DNA from: JBKBXU01 sp046313675
GTDB taxonomy: Bacteria > Bacteroidota > Bacteroidia > Cytophagales > Cytophagaceae
NCBI GenBank assembly: GCA_046313675.1
Contig: JBKBXU010000100.1
Location: 1-13,799 of the forward strand
Direction of reading: 5' to 3'
DNA length: 13,799 bases
Made by a program: the position numbers and the translations under genes. Under the pieces are notes generated by a model. It made no database searches. It saw only the letters and a list, made by a program, of their open reading frames with translations, and was not told the origin of the DNA. Of this stretch, positions 7,555 through 13,799 are shown piece after piece. Each line of letters begins with the position of its first letter. Position 1 is the first letter of the stretch.

Positions 7555-8439
7555 ATGGAATTAAAGAAAAAAATACCTTATAAGCGGGCCAGTAATAAAT
7601 CAAAGGTAATAATAAACGCAGATGATTTTGGAATCACTAAAGGGGTAAATAAAGCAATTTATGAGCTATTTGGTGTCGGAATATTAACCAGTACATCAGT
7701 TATGTCAAACATGCCGGATTATAAAGACATAGTGAATTTAAAGGATAGGATAGGGATCGGTGTTCATTTTAACTTAACTGTTGGTACTCCCATAACAGAG
7801 CCGTATAAAATTCCAACCCTTGTCGACGAGAGAGGAAATTTTTTTGATTTATCTCGATTGCTTAGGAAGACGAAATTGGGGAAGGTTTCAAGGCAAGAAA
7901 TTGAGATCGAACTGGATGCTCAAATCAAACGGTTAATTGATATTGAAATACAGCCGGATCACGTAGATTCCCACGAATCGCTTTTAAAATATCCGTTTTT
8001 TTCTGGGATCATCAAAAGACTGGCTAAAAAGTATGGAATTATGGCAGTTCGAACATACAGCCCAAGAAAGTTTGATTATACCCGTCTACTAAGTCCAAAA
8101 AAATTTATGATATCTCTTTACCTAGCTTTCAATAAGTTGTTATGGAAGCTTGATGGATTCCATGTTACAGATAAATACGATTCATTGATAAAGGTTGGTC
8201 TTGTTCATAAGACAGCCCTTGAAAGGCTCAACGATATTTTCAGGAACTTACCACATGGTGTACTCGAACTTGTAGTACATCCAGGATATTGTGATGGAAA
8301 TAACAACCCATTAGGAGAGTATGTCTATGAAAGGGAAGTAGAATTGCAGGCTCTTTTAAGTGATGAGTTTAAAAAAATCATCTTGAATTCTGGTGCTAGG
8401 TTAATTAGTTTTAAAGATATACCAATTAATACTCTTTGA
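7555..8439 (+). CDS. ChbG/YdjC (HpnK-like) family carbohydrate deacetylase
   Basis: A 294-residue TIM-barrel metal-dependent deacetylase of the YdjC/ChbG family, which removes acetyl from N-acetylated sugars such as chito-oligosaccharides or from acetylated hopanoid sugars (HpnK branch). The metal site is complete: NADDFG (21-26), GVHFNLT (69-75), DHVDSHE (135-141). The conserved end motifs VVHPGY (240-245) and YEREVELQAL (258-267) are present. Length is typical. No signal peptide is seen, so it should act in the cytoplasm on a lipid-linked or free precursor. AGGA (7542-7545), overlapping the stop of the upstream glycosyltransferase, lies nine bases before the ATG. In this context it probably frees an amino group on a repeat-unit sugar; the exact substrate is inference. 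Confidence 0.92.
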   Translation: MELKKKIPYKRASNKSKVIINADDFGITKGVNKAIYELFGVGILTSTSVMSNMPDYKDIVNLKDRIGIGVHFNLTVGTPITEPYKIPTLVDERGNFFDLSRLLRKTKLGKVSRQEIEIELDAQIKRLIDIEIQPDHVDSHESLLKYPFFSGIIKRLAKKYGIMAVRTYSPRKFDYTRLLSPKKFMISLYLAFNKLLWKLDGFHVTDKYDSLIKVGLVHKTALERLNDIFRNLPHGVLELVVHPGYCDGNNNPLGEYVYEREVELQALLSDEFKKIILNSGARLISFKDIPINTL

Positions 8440-8473
8440 AAAACGATTGAAATTAATTAAGTAAAATCAATTG

Positions 8474-9295
8474 ATGTATAAAAAAGTAAGTATCGACATT
8501 GATATTGAAAAATTTTCTACAGCCCTGTTACAAGCGATCCGTTTGCTTGATAATAAGGGAAAGCTTGCTAAAGGTACCGCCATGCGATTCGTCAGGTGAT
8601 AGGCAGAGCAAAAGAGAACTCAGATTCAGAGAAGGTTTAAGTTAAAAAAATACCCGATGAAGCGATCGAGCTATAGACCAGTCCAGAATAACTGTACTGC
8701 GCTTTTCGTTGAATAGTATGACTCATTTGAACAAATACATCAACAGTTAATTCTGGATATCTATCTCGACCATCAAATAGATTATAAAGTTCATCGCCGT
8801 TCTCGTCCACGTCTTGATCAGGTGCGCTGGTTTTGTAACCTATTTACCCCTATATGGACAATCAGTTATATGCCGCTTTCCGCAGCGTATCTTTAGATCA
8901 TCTAAAAGATGAAAGAGTTCATCTTGCCTTACTCTGTGATTATGAAACTGGTCTTGAATATTGCCAAATGCTGCAAGGAGCTTTACAGGCGTTCCAACAT
9001 ATTAAGGAATAGCGCTACCGGTATATCGTGCATGTTGGCAGATTTTTTCGGCAGAAGGTCGTGCTACCGCAATAAGAAAATTTAAGAAATTGAGAGGAGT
9101 CTTGGGTTTTGGACACAGTGAGATAACGCCATTCATGGAAGATGAATTCGGTAATTTAGAACAGTGCGAACTGTTCGATCAACAAGGGTTGCATTAGATC
9201 ATCGAGAAAGCGAGGCACGGGACCTTTATCAACGTGATGCACTTCATTAGTTTGATCACTGTCAGAATTATCCATGATTTTTTATTTGGCTCCGG
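8474..9295 (+). pseudogene. Decayed asparagine-synthetase-like (amidotransferase) pseudogene
   Basis: This 0.9 kb stretch has no open frame of useful length, but conceptual translation jumping between frames gives a connected family pattern. Around 8725-8860: YDSFEQIHQQLILDIYLDHQ, then RRSRPRLDQVRWFCNLF. Continuing one frame over at about 8847: TPYMDNQLYAAFRS and LKDERVHLALLCDYETGLEY, matching the synthetase-domain region around 'vPFLDnxLyefalsLP..yr'. Around 9120-9290: FMEDEFGNLEQCELFDQQGL, a stop, then IIEKARHGTFINVMHFISLIT, matching the closing helices 'lFdpeaLrrll.eH..g....lw.LlnlelW'. The first part (8474-8640, VSIDIDIEKFSTALL...) is not clearly recognised, and the N-terminal glutaminase half is missing. 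At least three stops and two or three frameshifts make it non-functional. In EPS loci such proteins amidate or otherwise modify sugar acids. I am recalling the family pattern from memory, without an alignment. Confidence 0.55.
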
Positions 9296-9364
9296 TCTTT
9301 GAGGGAGCGATCATTGAAATTCCTTAAATCAGAAAGGGAAATAAATTTTATACATCATGGAAGT

Positions 9365-9368
9365 GGAG
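9365..9368 (+). promoter_or_regulatory. Ribosome-binding site favouring the CapK-like start at 9378
   Basis: GGAG is nine bases before ATG 9378. The upstream in-frame ATG 9357 has no purine-rich element at a usable distance (AAAGGG at 9333-9338 is about 18 bases away), so 9378 is preferred. Confidence 0.5.
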
Positions 9369-9377
9369 ATAAGTATA

Positions 9378-10811
9378 ATGGCGCATGATTGGAAAATGGA
9401 GCTATACTGGAGACTGCCTGTGCGTCTGCAAGAGGCTTCACTCAGCCTTTATGCCAGATATTTAGATAAGATGTATTATGGTCCTTTTTATAAAAAATAT
9501 AAGGAAGAAATAAAAGAATGGAAAAGTTGGTCGCGCTCTTCTATTGAAGAATGGGAAAATCGTCGTTTGCAATATATAGTTGAATTAGCTTCAAGACATA
9601 TCCCTTATTACCGAAATAACTGGAAGGGTATAAATTGGGAAAACGTCAGATCAAAATCTGATTTATATCTGTTACCTATTCTTGAAAAACAGTTGATTCG
9701 ACAAAATGAGCAAGCTTTTATCGCTGAAAATTATAATCCTAAATCTTTATGGGTTGAGAAGACAAGCGGAACAACAGGAACCTCTTTGAGAATCTATTGG
9801 CCAAAAGAAATGCTTCAAAAATATTGGGCCATAGTGGAGGTAATGATAAGAAATGCTGCTGGTGTAGCACAAGAGATACCTCGTGCGATGATGGGAGGAC
9901 GTGCTATTTTGAAAGGCGATACTCAACATCCTCCATATTGGCGTTTCAACAAGAGATGGAAACAGTTGTACCTTTCAAGCTATCATATCTCTGTGAAAAC
10001 GACTCCTTACTATGTGGAAGCACTGAGGACTTATGAAAGCGAATGGATGACTGGATATGGTTCAGCGATTGCAGCCTTAGCAGATAACGCATTAAAATTG
10101 GGAATTAAGCCATGTCCTCTCCGGTGTGTTATCGTAAGTGGTGATACACTCTTACCAGAAATGAGGCAAAGTATAGAAACCTTTTTCCAGTGCAAGTGCT
10201 TTGACCAGTACGGGCAAAGCGAAGGAGTTGCGGCGGCAATGGAGTGCAGTTATGGACGGATGCATGTGATCCCTAGGTTTGGAATCATCGAAACCTTGCG
10301 GGAGGACGGGACCCCTTGCAGACCTGGAGAAGTGGGGGAAATGGTAGCAACAAGCTTACTTAACGATGCCATGCCATTAATTCGTTACCGCACAGGAGAC
10401 TATGCCGCCTGGGCTGAGGAACAGGATTGTCCATGCGGAAATTCAAATCCAATAATTACAGACCTAATAGGACGTGTAGATGATTACCTAATAACAGTTG
10501 ATGGCAGAAAGATCGGAAGGCTTTCGACTGCTATGAAAAGAAGTCCGACTATTCACTCTGCTCAGATCGTGCAAGATAAACCCGGCCACGCTTTTCTCCT
10601 TGTGCGACCGGGATCTGGATATTCTTCATCCCATGCAGAGGCAGTGTGTGCGGATATTAAAGAGAGAGTCGGAGAGTTTACGCTGGACGTTGTGGAGGTC
10701 GCTGAGATCCCTAAGACCCCTCAGGGCAAGATGTGTCTTGTCGTGCGTCTGGATGATCGCCCATTTATGCGGGAGATATATGAGCGGTTACTTGGTATAT
10801 CGGTTTTATGA
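9378..10811 (+). CDS. CapK/phenylacetate-CoA-ligase-like adenylate-forming enzyme
   Basis: A 477-residue member of the ANL superfamily close to CapK and PaaK-type ligases, often found in capsule/EPS loci, where it is thought to activate a carboxylate as an acyl-adenylate (substrate unknown). Counting from 9357: ATP P-loop KTSGTTGTS (135-143), adenine/acyl motif DQYGQSEG (283-290), YRTGD (344-348) with the ribose-binding Asp, hinge IGRVDDY (371-377), and C-terminal TPQGK with the catalytic-type lysine. A CPCG cluster (358-361) precedes the hinge, as in many CapK proteins. No membrane segments. It sits directly after the asparagine-synthetase remnant. Its 3' part is richer in G+C than the genes around it (33 of 60 bases in 10561-10620), suggesting a different origin. 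Intact reading frame. Confidence 0.88.
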   Translation: MAHDWKMELYWRLPVRLQEASLSLYARYLDKMYYGPFYKKYKEEIKEWKSWSRSSIEEWENRRLQYIVELASRHIPYYRNNWKGINWENVRSKSDLYLLPILEKQLIRQNEQAFIAENYNPKSLWVEKTSGTTGTSLRIYWPKEMLQKYWAIVEVMIRNAAGVAQEIPRAMMGGRAILKGDTQHPPYWRFNKRWKQLYLSSYHISVKTTPYYVEALRTYESEWMTGYGSAIAALADNALKLGIKPCPLRCVIVSGDTLLPEMRQSIETFFQCKCFDQYGQSEGVAAAMECSYGRMHVIPRFGIIETLREDGTPCRPGEVGEMVATSLLNDAMPLIRYRTGDYAAWAEEQDCPCGNSNPIITDLIGRVDDYLITVDGRKIGRLSTAMKRSPTIHSAQIVQDKPGHAFLLVRPGSGYSSSHAEAVCADIKERVGEFTLDVVEVAEIPKTPQGKMCLVVRLDDRPFMREIYERLLGISVL

Positions 10812-10842
10812 ATACAAGCAAGGGAGTTTTCAAAAGCATAAT

Positions 10843-10857
10843 GATTCAAGTTGAATC
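10843..10857. promoter_or_regulatory. Near-perfect dyad GATTCAA-G-TTGAATC in an intergenic gap
   Basis: Seven-base inverted arms around a single G, located in the 73-base gap between the CapK-like and ExoA-like genes. The one-base centre makes an RNA hairpin unlikely and no T run follows, so it is not a terminator. It resembles a small operator for a dimeric protein, but a chance palindrome is possible. Confidence 0.3.
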
Positions 10858-10884
10858 TTCGGGAATAAACAAAAGAATCACACC

Positions 10885-11889
10885 ATGAATGAATTTCCGC
10901 GAGTATCAGTTATCATACCTTGCAGGAATGAGGAGAGCTTTATCGGTCAATGCCTCGATTCAATCATCGCGAATGATTATCCAAAAGATAAATTAGAAAT
11001 CATCGCCGTTGATGGGTTAAGCGAAGACGGCACAAAAGAAATTATAAAAAAATACACTAAGATTTTTCCTAACATAAAACTTTTCGATAACCCCCAGAGA
11101 ACAGTTCCCTTTGCGCTCAATATCGGTATCATCAATGCAAGAGGCGATATTATAGTACGGATGGATGCGCACAATACCTACGAAAAAGACTATATTTCAA
11201 AATGTGTTAAATATCTTAAGGAATATGATGCTGACAATGTAGGAGGAATATCGAGAACATTGCCAGGAGATACCACACAAATTGCACAATCAATAGCTAT
11301 TGCCCTTTCGAATCCATTTGGAGTTGGAAATGCATATTTCAGAATTGGTTCAAGAGAGCCTAAATATGTTGATACAGTGCCATTTGGATGTTATAAAAAA
11401 AGCGTATTTGAAAAAATTGGCTTGTTTAATGAAAATCTTGTAAGAAACCAGGATATTGAATTCAATATCAGATTAAAAAATGCGGGGGGTAAAATACTTC
11501 TTGTCCCTGATATCATAAGTTATTATCATGCGCGACCTACACTTAAAGTTTTTGCAAAAAACAACTTCTGGAATGGCTTTTGGGTGTTATATAGTTTGAG
11601 ATTTGCAAAACTTCCATTTTCGGTTAGACACTTGATTCCATTTTTATTTGTTCTATCTTTAAGTGGAGGCATAATATTTTCGATAGTCTTCAATCCATTA
11701 ATTTACCTATTTATATTTGTAGCTTTAAGTTATTTATCATTAAATATGTTTTTTTCTTTCAAGCTGTCTTTGAAATATGGATTTAAATACTTTATCCTAC
11801 TAATACTTTCATTTATGACCTTGCATTTCTCATATGGTGCAGGGTCTATTTGTGGACTTATTAGATTATTGACTTCAAAAATAAGATGA
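10885..11889 (+). CDS. ExoA-like family 2 glycosyltransferase with C-terminal membrane segments
   Basis: A 334-residue inner-membrane GT2 resembling succinoglycan glycosyltransferase ExoA. Catalytic domain: VSVIIPCRNEE (7-17), AVDGLSEDGT (41-50), VRMDAHNTY (91-99), where DAH replaces the usual DXD as in the ExoA group, and NQDIEFNIR (188-196) supplying the acidic acceptor-side residues. After the catalytic domain come three hydrophobic segments at about 250-268, 271-290 and 300-320. The ATG has only a weak upstream purine run (AAAAGAA). Its stop overlaps the start of the aminotransferase gene as ATGA (11886-11889), so these two are translationally coupled. Its base composition returns to the AT-rich background. 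The sugar added is unknown; an early or membrane-proximal step is plausible from the anchors. Confidence 0.92.
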   Translation: MNEFPRVSVIIPCRNEESFIGQCLDSIIANDYPKDKLEIIAVDGLSEDGTKEIIKKYTKIFPNIKLFDNPQRTVPFALNIGIINARGDIIVRMDAHNTYEKDYISKCVKYLKEYDADNVGGISRTLPGDTTQIAQSIAIALSNPFGVGNAYFRIGSREPKYVDTVPFGCYKKSVFEKIGLFNENLVRNQDIEFNIRLKNAGGKILLVPDIISYYHARPTLKVFAKNNFWNGFWVLYSLRFAKLPFSVRHLIPFLFVLSLSGGIIFSIVFNPLIYLFIFVALSYLSLNMFFSFKLSLKYGFKYFILLILSFMTLHFSYGAGSICGLIRLLTSKIR

Positions 11890-13004
11890 AAACCAATTGT
11901 GCTAATTTAAACACGGGAAATATCTATGCCTTTTTCAAAGGCCGAGTTGCCCTTTATGCCATATTAAAGGCTATAGGAGTTAAAGCAAGAGATGAGATTA
12001 TTCTCCCTGGCTTCACCTGTGTTGTTGTGCCGAATGCAATTATTTATCTCGGTGCTAAACCTGTTTATGTCGATATAAATTCAGAAACATTTAATATTGA
12101 TCCACAACTAATAGAAGAAAAGATAACAGAAAAAACAAAAGCAATAATTGCCCAGCACACTTTTGGTATTCCTGCTGATATGGATAAAATCCTATATATA
12201 GCTAAAAAGCACAACCTTTTTGTAATTGAAGATTCATGTCATGCATTAGGGTCAAAATATAAAGGCAAGTATGTTGGATCGTTTGGAGATGCAGCATTTT
12301 TTTCTTCTCAGTGGTCCAAGCCTGTAACCACAGGACTCGGCGGATGGGCAGTAGTAAACAATTCTGTGATAAGAGATAATATGGAAAAAATCGTTCTAGA
12401 ATTTCAGAAACCTGCCGTCAGAGAGAATATAATGTTAAGGCTTCAGTACCTTGCCTATTTGATGTTCTCCAGGCCTTCTCTTTTCTGGTTTGCACAGAAT
12501 ACATATAGAGCGCTTTCAAAAGTGGGAATGACTATTGGTTCATCTTTGCCAGAGGAACTAGAATGCAGAATGCCAGACGGATATAAAAAAAGGATGTCGA
12601 CATGGCAGAAGGCTTTGCTAGAAAGAAAGCTTGCAGAAATTGACAAAACGATTGAACAAAGGAGACATCTTACTTCACTATATGAAATCATTCTAAAGCA
12701 GAAAGGCTTCAGAACTGTTAAAAAGGTCGAGGGCAACGAACCGGTTTTCTTGAGATATCCTCTTCTCGTAAGAAACAAAAAGAAAGTTCTTCTCGAGGCA
12801 AGAAAGAGATGTATAGAATTAGGGGATTGGTTCTTATCCCCTGTGCATCCTAATTCTGACGGCTGGGATAAAGTTAATTATCAAAAAGGCATTTGCCCCG
12901 TTGCAGAAGAAGTCTGCGACCATATAATAAATTTGCCTATATATTCTAAGATCAGAAAAAGGGACATAAGCAAAATAGTGGAGTTTTTGGAATCTTATGC
13001 TTAG
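11886..13004 (+). CDS. DegT/DnrJ/EryC1/StrS family PLP-dependent sugar aminotransferase
   Basis: A 372-residue fold-type I aminotransferase that converts a keto group on a nucleotide sugar to an amine, using glutamate or similar as donor. Visible motifs: GRVALYAIL (19-27) near the cofactor phosphate, LPGFTCVVVPNAI (40-52), YVDINSETFNID (61-72), the PLP-ring Asp in IEDSCHALGS (114-123; the family usually has AQA where this has CHA), and SSQWSKPVTTGLGG (140-153) with Schiff-base Lys145. The common GEGG after the lysine is GLGG here. The C-terminal domain has the substrate-loop pattern FLRYPLLV and a His/Pro segment SPVHPNSDGW. The start overlaps the preceding stop (ATGA). It implies an amino-deoxy sugar in the glycan; the matching dehydratase is not in the window. 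It may alternatively act on a non-nucleotide ligand. Confidence 0.92.
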   Translation: MKTNCANLNTGNIYAFFKGRVALYAILKAIGVKARDEIILPGFTCVVVPNAIIYLGAKPVYVDINSETFNIDPQLIEEKITEKTKAIIAQHTFGIPADMDKILYIAKKHNLFVIEDSCHALGSKYKGKYVGSFGDAAFFSSQWSKPVTTGLGGWAVVNNSVIRDNMEKIVLEFQKPAVRENIMLRLQYLAYLMFSRPSLFWFAQNTYRALSKVGMTIGSSLPEELECRMPDGYKKRMSTWQKALLERKLAEIDKTIEQRRHLTSLYEIILKQKGFRTVKKVEGNEPVFLRYPLLVRNKKKVLLEARKRCIELGDWFLSPVHPNSDGWDKVNYQKGICPVAEEVCDHIINLPIYSKIRKRDISKIVEFLESYA

Positions 13005-13028
13005 AGTTACTCGATTTTTCAGGCGAGA

Positions 13029-13481
13029 GTGTTTAGGTTAGGGACCATGAGCCACTCTTTGGGCAAATTAGATATCCCCTTGTTAAATTATTCGATGGAC
13101 AGAAAACTATGCTATAGATTTGCAGATCTCGTAGTCTCTCTGTTCCTAATGATCCGAATGCATGGAAAAACATGCACTCAGAGAAATTTTGTTCATTTGC
13201 TGCTCTATATATAGGACTGAGGAGCAGCCGTTGTTTCGTTGCGTCAGTCTAAAATTAAATGATGGCGCAAGACCGATAATTTATGCCATAGAATATAACG
13301 ATGCGGTAGCGGAATGTGGTTGTGTAATCTCTATCACTTGTGATCCTGCGGTTGCAGACGCTTGATAATATTGCCGGAAATGAATTAAAGACAGAGGAAG
13401 GAAACAAGTCTGAGAGAAAAGAATATATCTTGCGTAACCTGCTGACTCCAGAAGCTTGTGAACGTTTTGCTTTGCGTTAGT
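13029..13481 (+). pseudogene. Decayed GT4 (WbuB/WcaI-like) glycosyltransferase with internal deletion
   Basis: Reading across frames recovers two parts of one GT4 enzyme. The first part (13029-13200): MSHSLGKL, then DRKLCYRFADLVVSLF, then, one frame over, PNDPNAWKNMHSEKF, matching the N-domain region 'shP...e..lYr.ADlvVslLPna...m...g.p.ekf.yIpNG'. The second part (13219-13356): PLFRCVSLKLND, ARPIIYAIEYNDAVAECGC and ISITCDPAVADA, matching 'PLfryGvSpNKlfDYmaa.kPviya...NdaVaeaGcGisv..dDpealadA'. The frame changes again for LDNIAGNELKTEEG and YILRNLLTPEACERFALR, matching the closing helix. The roughly 130-150 residues that should lie between the two parts are absent, with the junction near 13205-13222. 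At least three frame changes make it dead. It directly follows the aminotransferase gene. Family call is from remembered consensus, without an alignment. Confidence 0.62.
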
Positions 13482-13682
13482 TGCTCGTTTGATTGATTAT
13501 TATATTTTAGATTAAAAGAAAGCAAGACAAAAAGAAATGAGAGATCGGTCTGTCTTACCATTGCATTCCAATCTTAATTTGGGGAAAAGTTAGCTATAAA
13601 AATGGGAGTGTCGCAGAAGATAATCGTGAACATTTGGAAAATATTCTCTGTAGATGGACCGGTAGATCGGAAGGAGTTTGCC
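13482..13682. other. Intergenic, AT-rich, no recognised gene
   Basis: About 200 bases between the GT4 remnant and the deacetylase start. No convincing promoter, hairpin or coding similarity was seen. The open frame from ATG 13602 only adds a 27-residue leader to the deacetylase and lacks a ribosome-binding site, so it is treated as non-coding. Confidence 0.5.
13669..13676 (+). promoter_or_regulatory. Strong Shine-Dalgarno for the terminal deacetylase
   Basis: GGAAGGAG ends six bases before ATG 13683. It is the strongest ribosome-binding site in the window and fixes the start of the deacetylase at MKRMTFPED rather than at 13602. Confidence 0.7.
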
Positions 13683-13799
13683 ATGAAAAGGATGACCTTC
13701 CCGGAAGATAAAAAATTTGCCTTTACCATTTTTGATGATACAGATCATGCCAGGGTCGAGAATGTAAAGCCAGTGTATGAGCCTGCTTGATCTTGGTAT
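13683..13799 (+). pseudogene. 5' end of a NodB-type polysaccharide deacetylase, frameshifted at the window edge
   Basis: The first 32 codons, KKFAFTIFDDTDHARVENVKPVY in two overlapping motifs, match the opening of a polysaccharide-deacetylase subfamily common in EPS loci: strand KFAFTIFDD (11-19, with the catalytic/metal Asp pair 18-19) followed by TD..T.ENVKPVYDLL. After Tyr32 the frame reads EPA and stops at 13788-13790. Removing one base at 13779-13782 restores D-L-L-D-L-G, exactly the expected continuation, which runs off the window. So either the gene is inactivated by a one-base insertion or the base is a sequence error. No signal peptide is seen. It would remove acetyl groups from a glycan. 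The start is set by a strong Shine-Dalgarno. Confidence 0.72.

Noticed and set aside
8440..8473. Terminator after the ChbG/YdjC gene
   Set aside because: The ATTGA/TCAAT arms are only five bases, far apart and AT-only around them, with no T run.
8440..9356. Insertion sequence or transposase remnant in the gap
   Set aside because: No inverted repeats or target duplications were seen at its edges, and the recoverable fragments resemble asparagine synthetase rather than a DDE or HUH transposase.
10600..10854. 84-codon open frame overlapping the 3' end of the CapK-like gene
   Set aside because: It lies in an alternate frame of a gene with complete conserved motifs, has no ribosome-binding site and its arginine/cysteine-rich product looks like a shadow.
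13397..13481. PDCD5-like DNA-binding protein fragment (ILRNLLTPEACERF)
   Set aside because: The similarity is limited to a few residues, and the segment fits better as the closing helix of the GT4 remnant just upstream.
13602..13682. Upstream start of the terminal deacetylase at ATG 13602
   Set aside because: It lacks a ribosome-binding site and adds a leader unlike the family, whereas ATG 13683 follows GGAAGGAG and begins at the conserved N-terminus.

Overview
The window is an AT-rich stretch of bacterial chromosome carrying the interior of a surface or extracellular polysaccharide (EPS, capsule or O-antigen type) biosynthesis locus. All convincing genes lie on the + strand and most are tightly packed, with two ATGA stop/start overlaps and several gaps of 5 to 20 bases, as in one long operon. 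No RNA genes, CRISPR array or complete insertion sequence were seen. The host cannot be named from these genes. Low G+C, an O-antigen ligase/polymerase-type membrane protein and the mix of GT2/GT4 enzymes fit many Gram-negative or deep-branching environmental bacteria.

Layout: (1) 24-1930, two family 2 glycosyltransferases. (2) 1946-2194, a short stub resembling the C-terminal end of a polysaccharide deacetylase. (3) 2206-3558, a Wzy/WaaL-like polymerase or ligase with a run of eight G inside its conserved SRGG motif. (4) 3692-4207, a hexapeptide-repeat O-acetyltransferase. (5) 4249-5472, a GT4 glycosyltransferase. (6) 5532-6419, a SAM methyltransferase broken by two frameshifts that cancel. 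(7) 6416-7543, a second GT4 glycosyltransferase. (8) 7555-8439, a ChbG/YdjC-type sugar deacetylase. (9) 8474-9295, a heavily decayed asparagine-synthetase-like pseudogene. (10) 9378-10811, a CapK/phenylacetate-CoA-ligase-like adenylate-forming enzyme. (11) 10885-11889, an ExoA-like GT2 with membrane segments. (12) 11886-13004, a DegT/DnrJ/EryC1 PLP-dependent sugar aminotransferase. (13) 13029-13481, a GT4 (WbuB-like) pseudogene with an apparent internal deletion. (14) 13683-end, the start of a NodB-type polysaccharide deacetylase that appears frameshifted just before the window edge.

Inferred division of labour: the aminotransferase would help make an amino-deoxy sugar nucleotide. The four intact glycosyltransferases plus the ExoA-like one would build a repeat unit. 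The acetyltransferase, deacetylases and (if functional) methyltransferase would decorate it, and the Wzy/WaaL-like protein would polymerise it or transfer it to an acceptor. No flippase, export or chain-length gene is in the window.

The striking property of the region is decay and mosaicism. Broken or truncated genes (asparagine synthetase, GT4, two deacetylase pieces, methyltransferase) are interspersed with intact ones, and the CapK-like gene has locally higher G+C than most of its neighbours. This looks like an older EPS module being eroded and overwritten by newer cassettes. I did not find convincing evidence for a new class of biological system.
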